Source: an uncultured Eggerthellaceae bacterium (GTDB lineage Bacteria; Actinomycetota; Coriobacteriia; Coriobacteriales; Eggerthellaceae). From it: a DNA stretch of 64,000 nucleotides. Shown here one piece after another: positions 59,093 through 64,000 of this stretch. The translations under genes were made by a program, and so were the position numbers. The notes beneath the pieces are model-generated. The model was not told the origin of the DNA, searched no databases, and saw only the letters and a program-made list of their open reading frames with translations. Each line of letters starts with the position of its first letter. Positions within the stretch are counted from its first letter, which is position 1. The stretch covers positions 135,510 through 199,509 of the forward strand of contig CAJUSF010000013.1 of the NCBI GenBank assembly GCA_910588945.1, written 5' to 3'.

Positions 59093-59668
59093 TTAACGAT
59101 CTCCATCTTCTGTTAAAGGGAAGGCGTCGATCCCGCTTTTCGTAACAAAAAACGCCTCGTCAGCCAGACGCGCTATCGGCACATCAGACATCGAGTCTGA
59201 AAATGCCTTCTCATAGTGCATCGGATAACCCTGCGCCTCGATGCGACGAACCTTCTCCTCGCCCTTACAGTTGGGTCCGAGCAGCTCGCCTGACTCGCTA
59301 TCCACAACAGATGCGATCGATCTCAGCTTGAGCCTTTCACATATCGGCGCAATCAAAAACTCTGGGGATGCCGATACCACTAGATCATCATCGGAAGAAT
59401 ATGCCAAAACATCCATTCTAAGCTTGGCCTGATGTAGATCCCAGAACACCTCCACCTCAGCCTTCATATCGGGAATCCCTTTGAAATACCTATAGAACCT
59501 AGATTTGAAATCATCTAGGGATATCGCACCTGATACATACTCGATCCCTGCCACTAGCTGCCCGGGAATCCGTTTACCAATGGCGGGATATCGTTTCAGA
59601 CAATGCTTCCATAGATCGACAGACGAATCTCCCCTATAGAGTGTCCCATCAAAATCGAAGATATTCAT
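59093..59668 (-). CDS. HAD superfamily phosphatase, SerB-like IB subfamily
   Basis: The 191-residue protein starts with the nucleophile motif NIFDFDGTLYRGDSS (DxDxT), has motif II Ser in LVVSASPEFL, a Lys in CKGEEKVRRI and motif III/IV SDSMSDVPIA, matching HAD-IB enzymes such as phosphoserine phosphatase and related lipid or sugar phosphatases. It lies 22 bases downstream of the DUF6020-like membrane protein, so it may act on a lipid-linked or sugar phosphate of that pathway; this is inference. The 3' end converges with the WecA-like gene, and no clear terminator was found between. Confidence 0.88.
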   Translation of the reverse strand: MNIFDFDGTLYRGDSSVDLWKHCLKRYPAIGKRIPGQLVAGIEYVSGAISLDDFKSRFYRYFKGIPDMKAEVEVFWDLHQAKLRMDVLAYSSDDDLVVSASPEFLIAPICERLKLRSIASVVDSESGELLGPNCKGEEKVRRIEAQGYPMHYEKAFSDSMSDVPIARLADEAFFVTKSGIDAFPLTEDGDR

Positions 59669-59690
59669 ATCTGAATCCTAGTTCTGAATT

Positions 59691-61754
59691 CTAGTTCGCA
59701 CTTGTTGCAGAAGGCTCAACCACCTCAACCACCCGATCATCCGCTTGTACGTTTTTAAGTGCGCTAAGTTTGTGAAATGCTAAGATCTTACCCCGCGCTA
59801 TTGCAACGCATGCCCATATCATTATCGGAAACACACAAATATTGCCTAAGAAGTATCTCGTCAAGCCATTCATGGGGCCAAATATGATAGTCAACATCAA
59901 GACCGCACAAGGCAGCAGAATAACCAAGTATCTATACCTTCGGGCAAATATCAACAGTGCAGCCAGAATGATCATCGCATATGTATAAACCCCACCTTGC
60001 ATCAGGAAACCGATAAATGGGATATGCATCAAAAACTCGATGAACTGGCTGAAGCTCTGCCTGAAAGGAAAGCTCGCGATGAATGTGAACTGATAAGGAG
60101 CATCCTCCACTTCCCTGATCATGTTTTGCTGGTAGTTGTAGAAAACATCTAGCTCATACGCTGGATCTACAGTAAGCGACCAATACCCGTAAGTAAGCTC
60201 TCCCCACGCATCGAGATACGACATGGGATAGCGCGTTGCTTGCTCGGCCCATACACCAAGATATTGCGAGATCGATGACTCGTTTGCATAACGACCCTTC
60301 ACTTGATCAGAAAGGTAGGGATCATAGCGGGTGTCAAGCTCCTCCAAGCTAAAAGTGTTGTCTAGCACCTCTAACTCTTCCTCGCTCATATCATCCGAAT
60401 GCTCCAAATACGAACGAGCGGATTGCATCAATGGCACGGAGAGCGCCTCCCGCACACTTCCGCTCTTCGCCGACACAGCGAATACAGCCAAAGACGTAAG
60501 AGCCGGGATGAGTGCTATGGTCAAACATATCGGCACGAGGGCCTTTAGTCTTGTTTTAGCGTCGGGCAAGAACAGAAGCAGGAACGGCATAGATAGCACA
60601 ACTATGTAAAGCCCGTTGTTTCGTGTGATGCCGCAGAGGAGGGCAGCTATGAGTAAGAGCGCGATTCTCTTAGGGTTGCCCATGCATGCTTTAGGGTCTT
60701 TGATGAACAAGACAAACAATGTGAAATATAGCGTAAACAGAATCGAAAACAGAATATCCTTCACCGCGTTTTCCGAATAGCACGGAAAAAGCGGATACAG
60801 CGCGAAAAAGCCGATCGAGACAAACACAACCCAATTCGGCGCATTCAGCTTAGATATCGCCCATACCTCCATGGTGAGCACGCCCGCCATTAGTATGACC
60901 TGAAAGATCGACATAAAAAGCAGCCCGATATTCGCACCGCCTATAAAATTCCCAAGAGAAAATATGGCTCCGTAGATCAGCGTAGTGATAACAGGATGAT
61001 GATTCGACCATTCTGCTACGCCGGTGTACTGCAATAGCTGAAGATGAAGGTCATAACTGATGCTTCCAGGCAAGAATACGATGATGTAGGGCAGCCACGC
61101 CAATAGCAAGATCCCAAACACAATCAGAAGATGGTATTTCTTTGTGAATAGTGTGCTCTGCTTCTCGATCGCAGGCGCGACATTCAAGCGACGCTGCTGC
61201 TCAGATGCAGCAGATTCTTCATGCCGCGAAACGTCTTCATCGGCAGGCTGACTTTTGTCTGAAAGTACCGATCCGTCGCTTGCGCTGTTCACTATCGCAT
61301 AAAAGGCCGCCCTTAACATCAAGAACACGAAGAGCCATATTGTGAGCAAAGACAGGATCGAGCATACCGAGTAAAACCCGCTCGAGAACAAGGTCGCGAA
61401 AGTGTGTGTTTGAATCAACGATTGCGAAAATACTACGCTTGATGCGATCAATAACGATGCCACCCCGATCGCTATCTGCCTTCTTTCGAAGCCACGCCTT
61501 GTTAGATATACAAATGATGTTATCGGAAGGACCACCAGCGGCATGAATTCCGGAGTGAGATAAGGCATTACGCGCAAAGTGTGCAACACTCCGCCGTCAT
61601 TGATATATTCAGATATCGATGACAAGTTACTCAAATAGGCTGAGCAGAATATAAGCATGATGCTCAATATTATGCCGACCACTATCGACAGCGATTTGCT
61701 ATAAGCCTGGAACCAATTGCTTAAAGCGCTGTTCTCTTTCATTGCTCTACACAT
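59691..61754 (-). CDS. DUF6020-like polytopic membrane protein, probable GT-C glycosyltransferase
   Basis: The 687-residue protein has about 14 membrane segments with a charged cytoplasmic stretch near 165-205. The segment LPGSISYDLHLQLLQYTGVAEWSNHHPVI, with an Asp in the first large external loop, and the C-terminal FGPMNGLTRYFLGN are features I associate with the DUF6020 family, which is thought to be GT-C-like. The start was set at the ATG overlapping the stop of the upstream gene (TAATG); another ATG lies 21 bases upstream. It is translationally coupled to the GT-C-like gene and followed closely by the HAD phosphatase gene. Confidence 0.75.
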   Translation of the reverse strand: MCRAMKENSALSNWFQAYSKSLSIVVGIILSIMLIFCSAYLSNLSSISEYINDGGVLHTLRVMPYLTPEFMPLVVLPITSFVYLTRRGFERRQIAIGVASLLIASSVVFSQSLIQTHTFATLFSSGFYSVCSILSLLTIWLFVFLMLRAAFYAIVNSASDGSVLSDKSQPADEDVSRHEESAASEQQRRLNVAPAIEKQSTLFTKKYHLLIVFGILLLAWLPYIIVFLPGSISYDLHLQLLQYTGVAEWSNHHPVITTLIYGAIFSLGNFIGGANIGLLFMSIFQVILMAGVLTMEVWAISKLNAPNWVVFVSIGFFALYPLFPCYSENAVKDILFSILFTLYFTLFVLFIKDPKACMGNPKRIALLLIAALLCGITRNNGLYIVVLSMPFLLLFLPDAKTRLKALVPICLTIALIPALTSLAVFAVSAKSGSVREALSVPLMQSARSYLEHSDDMSEEELEVLDNTFSLEELDTRYDPYLSDQVKGRYANESSISQYLGVWAEQATRYPMSYLDAWGELTYGYWSLTVDPAYELDVFYNYQQNMIREVEDAPYQFTFIASFPFRQSFSQFIEFLMHIPFIGFLMQGGVYTYAMIILAALLIFARRYRYLVILLPCAVLMLTIIFGPMNGLTRYFLGNICVFPIMIWACVAIARGKILAFHKLSALKNVQADDRVVEVVEPSATSAN

Positions 61755-63421
61755 TACTTCGTTCCCTTTTTCCATAACGTAAAGTCGTCGTTTCCGCGTA
61801 GGCGCATATAATCGTCTCTATAACCCTCAAGATAATTCCCGAGCGTCGATTCTCTTTTCGTGATCAGATAATCAAAATCGTTCTCATCCACGAAGCGCTG
61901 GAAGTCCTCTAGCACCCAATCATTGGTGATCATATCGACGTATTCGTAATAGTAATCTCGATCAAGCCCGCTTATCAGCGAATTCCAAGTCTCCACACGC
62001 GAATCAATATACGGCGTGATCCCTCTCCACTCGAGATAACCCCCGAGCTCTACCGGATTATATATCTTCACATCCGCGCCCTTTTCGCCATCAACTATCG
62101 CATCAACGATGCCCTGCGGTGTAAATTCATCCGTTTTCTCCGCAATATTCATAACGGGAACCAGCACAACCGCTATGTATATCGCAGAGACGATCGCAAC
62201 CACAGCGCATAATGCGCACATCAGGATACGCTCAACCAACAGCACCTTTGACCCACGCAAAGCGCTCTTCGCTTCCCTATCTTCAAGAACCTCACGCTCA
62301 CTCTTACCTTGGAAGAAAGCCTTGATATTGAAGAACTCCCATGACCAGCCTTTTATTGCGCCACAGATGAGCATGAAGCCGAACAAAGGCGCAAGCCAAC
62401 AATTTCTCGAATGTTGAAATGTCATCACCGTGGTCAAAAGGACCATGAATGTAAGTGGCGCGTCGATCCTTTTTATTCCGCGTTTTGCGATCGCCATATA
62501 CGCGAGCAAAATCAATACAAGTATCGCTGCACCGTTTATACCGAATTGACCTATCCTCAGTGGTTGCATCTCCGGGATATCCATCTTGTATCCCGCAGCG
62601 CCATATGAAAGGAATATATAGCAAACGCCTCGGATACCGTATGGATTCACGAATAGCACCAAAGTGAATGCCACAAGTGCGACAAGAACCGGCAAGCGCT
62701 TGTAGGAGCTCTGCGTAAATGCGATGTTATCGGTGATTTTATATCGTGCGGAAGGTCCTTTAATACGATCGATCAAACGCGGGATATCGGGTATCGCATA
62801 GCACGCGATTATCACTAGGTCGAACAGAACGAATGCTAGATGAATCTGAGCATGGATCAAAGCGATCGGCAAAAGCAATGCAAGCCAAAGATATCGCTCG
62901 GTGTTTCGATACTTTTCCAAAAGTAGGACGATCCAGATAAAGATCAGCATCGAAAAGGTCATGGATCCCATGCTCAATTTGACATTAAGTGCCATCAGAA
63001 GAGGAACACACAGCAAAGCGACAATCTCTCCACCGAAAGCATCGCCCTTTTTCAAACGCCCTAGCAGATATGCGGAGACAACAATGAGCGCAGCGACGAT
63101 GGTTATGAGAACAGCGATCCCGCCCATTCCGAACGCCTCATAGATAAGGTAGTAGATCATGCAAAGCAACCATTGCTGAACGATAATCTGTGCACCTTCA
63201 TGTTGCGAAAACGGATTGTCGTACGGAATTCCACTCTCAAGGATCTCACGACCGGTGGCCATCATATACCAGATATCAAAATTGTATGACGTAGAAAATA
63301 CCGTCACGGACATCGACAGCAAAAACGCCGATATGACTCCCAAAAGAATGACATTGTCGCGAAAAGGGCTCTCCGCTAACCTTGCCCTAGATCTGCCGTC
63401 GGTCCTTAAATCGATGGCCAC
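61754..63421 (-). CDS. GT-C-like polytopic membrane protein (paralog of the gene at 19167-21266)
   Basis: The 555-residue protein has a short basic N-terminus, about eleven membrane segments and a soluble C-terminal domain of roughly 110 residues. First-loop landmarks are FDIWYMMATGREI, GIPYDNPFSQHE and IIVQQWLLC; the C-terminal domain has GGYLEWRGITPYIDSRVETW. These align with the 699-residue protein at 19167-21266, but the long N-terminal extension is absent here. The start is GTG with GGGGAG seven bases upstream. It is the first gene of a three-gene transcript with the DUF6020-like and HAD genes. Sugar donor and acceptor are unknown. Confidence 0.77.
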   Translation of the reverse strand: MAIDLRTDGRSRARLAESPFRDNVILLGVISAFLLSMSVTVFSTSYNFDIWYMMATGREILESGIPYDNPFSQHEGAQIIVQQWLLCMIYYLIYEAFGMGGIAVLITIVAALIVVSAYLLGRLKKGDAFGGEIVALLCVPLLMALNVKLSMGSMTFSMLIFIWIVLLLEKYRNTERYLWLALLLPIALIHAQIHLAFVLFDLVIIACYAIPDIPRLIDRIKGPSARYKITDNIAFTQSSYKRLPVLVALVAFTLVLFVNPYGIRGVCYIFLSYGAAGYKMDIPEMQPLRIGQFGINGAAILVLILLAYMAIAKRGIKRIDAPLTFMVLLTTVMTFQHSRNCWLAPLFGFMLICGAIKGWSWEFFNIKAFFQGKSEREVLEDREAKSALRGSKVLLVERILMCALCAVVAIVSAIYIAVVLVPVMNIAEKTDEFTPQGIVDAIVDGEKGADVKIYNPVELGGYLEWRGITPYIDSRVETWNSLISGLDRDYYYEYVDMITNDWVLEDFQRFVDENDFDYLITKRESTLGNYLEGYRDDYMRLRGNDDFTLWKKGTK

Positions 63422-63546
63422 TGCGTTTCTCCCCTATCTGCTGATGTATCCGTCATTAACATGCCGGTATATTTTACAACGTGCTATATGTTCGAGCGAT
63501 CACCATCTTGGTAAAAGCAGCATCCTCTCTACAGACGCATCTATAG

Positions 63547-63575
63547 TTCAACAGACAAAGGGGTCATTCAACAGA
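63547..63575. repeat. Two direct repeats TTCAACAGA, 20 bp apart
   Basis: TTCAACAGA occurs at 63547-63555 and 63567-63575. The 20-bp spacing is close to two helical turns. They lie about 130-150 bases upstream of the GT-C-like operon and could be regulator half-sites. Confidence 0.4.
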
Positions 63576-63610
63576 TCAAGCCTTACAAGACAAAAAGAGC
63601 CCCCACCCGA

Positions 63611-63630
63611 ACGTTCCGCTCACACAGGAT
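63611..63630 (+). repeat. 20-bp inverted copy of the 5S rRNA 3' end
   Basis: The plus strand here reads ACGTTCCGCTCACACAGGAT, identical to the last bases of the 5S rRNA gene plus five flanking bases, which lie on the minus strand at 63873-63892. The rest of a 5S gene is not present, so this is a fragment, about 240 bp from the intact gene and in opposite orientation. Confidence 0.75.
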
Positions 63631-63728
63631 TCTATAAGCACAAAAAAGGTCGATTATTTGCTCTGAATACCACATTGCATTGGCACATTTAAGAGAACGA
63701 TCGCCGCAAAGATAGCGAGCGACATATG

Positions 63729-63810
63729 CAGCGGTTCTGATTTGCGGGAAAGGCCGACGACGCGTACGCAGGTACGCAAGGAGGACCTGCAGCGTGAATA
63801 TGAACCGCTG
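63729..63810. other. Nested 82-bp inverted-repeat element beside the rRNA operon
   Basis: CAGCGGTTC (63729-63737) and GAACCGCTG (63802-63810) are perfect complements; inside them GCAGGT and ACCTGC form a second hairpin with a purine-rich loop, and ACGC/GCGT can pair between. The element could fold as RNA on either strand. It lies 67 bases past the end of the 5S gene. No known RNA family was recognised. Confidence 0.45.
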
Positions 63811-63834
63811 GGATGGCGCGCAGCGTCAAATCAA

Positions 63835-63860
63835 TTCGGCGGCTGTTCTAAGCCGCCGAA
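63835..63860. terminator. Hairpin downstream of the 5S rRNA gene
   Basis: A perfect 10-bp stem TTCGGCGGCT / AGCCGCCGAA with a 6-nt loop lies 16 bases after the 5S 3' end. On the minus strand the T-runs stand before the hairpin, between it and 5S, and only AATTGATTTG follows, so its role as the rRNA operon terminator or as a processing signal is uncertain. Confidence 0.55.
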
Positions 63861-63876
63861 AAACAAAAAAGCATCC

Positions 63877-64000
63877 TGTGTGAGCGGAACGTCCTGATCT
63901 CCCATGGCCTTGCGCCACAGTACCTTCGGCGATGCGGGGCTTAACTGCCGAGTTCGGAATGGGATCGGGTGATCCCCCGCTCCATGGTTCCGCTCACACA
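63877..64000 (-). rRNA. rrf: 5S ribosomal RNA
   Basis: The minus strand reads a complete 5S rRNA: helix I formed by TGTGTGAGCGGAAC and GTTCCGCTCACACA, the conserved CCCATTCCGAACTCGGCAGT-type loop, and the GGGAGA region. The 124-nt span includes flanking pairs; the mature molecule may be a few bases shorter at each end. The gene touches the right window edge, so 23S and 16S, if present as usual, lie beyond it. Confidence 0.95.

Larger units (their letters stand above)
63422..63876. other. Intergenic region between the rRNA operon and the GT-C operon
   Basis: This 455-bp region contains, from left to right, the upstream region of the GT-C-like operon, the TTCAACAGA direct repeats, the inverted 5S fragment, the nested 82-bp element and the post-5S hairpin. 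No open frame with a ribosome binding site and no tRNA was seen. A clear promoter for the GT-C operon could not be identified. Confidence 0.5.

Noticed and set aside
1..64000. tRNA genes, tmRNA, RNase P RNA, insertion sequences, prophage genes
   Set aside because: Intergenic regions were read on both strands; no cloverleaf-type sequence with a T-loop, no transposase or phage-like reading frame and no flanking duplications were found.

Overview
This 64 kb window looks like a chromosomal segment of an anaerobic actinobacterium of the class Coriobacteriia. Base composition is close to half G+C, low for that class, so a Cryptobacterium- or Atopobium-like lineage is possible but not resolved. The inference rests on the gene set: NADP-type glutamate dehydrogenase, pyruvate phosphate dikinase with its DUF299 regulator, a superoxide reductase instead of superoxide dismutase, ThyX, glutamine synthetase paired with an OmpR-type orphan regulator, LCP proteins, and ribosomal proteins with Ala/Lys/Glu-rich tails. 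No tRNA, CRISPR array, insertion sequence or prophage gene was found. Most genes lie on the minus strand.

Layout. 0-6.4 kb: the end of a DEAD-box helicase (+), gdhA, a membrane-anchored protein of unknown function, and uvrA. 6.6-13.6 kb: the conserved block rplS-rnhB-yraN-comM-dprA-trmFO-xerC, with topA missing from its usual place between dprA and trmFO and a striking 11-bp tandem repeat array in front of yraN. 13.8-28 kb: azlCD, mtnA, ppdK, a large GT-C-like membrane protein, the PPDK regulator, glyQS, lepB, and the classic rpsP-khpA-rimM-trmD operon. 28-32 kb: a plus-strand island with a circularly permuted ATP-grasp enzyme, a DUF1461 membrane protein, ribH and a cation diffusion facilitator. 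32-41.6 kb: rsfS, yqeK, nadD, proA, proB, obgE, rpmA, rplU, polA. 41.7-46.9 kb: glnA with a GlnR-like regulator, rpmE, superoxide reductase, lgt, two small Cys-rich proteins and a NifU-type scaffold. 46.9-54 kb: an unusual LCP protein, murA, rpsB-tsf, a DUF1385 protein and thyX. 54.3-63.4 kb: an orphan HPt protein, then a cell-surface polymer region (canonical LCP protein, family 2 glycosyltransferase, WecA/TagO-like initiating transferase, HAD phosphatase, DUF6020-like and GT-C-like membrane proteins). The right edge is a 5S rRNA gene on the minus strand; its operon continues beyond the window.

How the genes work together. Many belong to translation and ribosome assembly (rplS, rpsP, rimM, trmD, khpA, rsfS, obgE, rpmA, rplU, rpmE, rpsB, tsf, glyQS, rnhB), often with recognisable promoters and leader hairpins. 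A second theme is nitrogen and amino-acid metabolism (gdhA, glnA plus regulator, proAB, azlCD). A third is envelope building (murA, lgt, lepB, LCP proteins, WecA-like and GT-C proteins). The most unusual signals are non-coding: the 11-bp phased repeat array before yraN-comM-dprA, a perfect 12-bp dyad at the probable start of the ppdK transcript, leader hairpins before rpmE and rpsB, and a 20-bp inverted copy of the 5S rRNA 3' end beside a nested hairpin next to the rRNA operon.

All calls come from reading the sequence and from knowledge of protein families; no database search was run.
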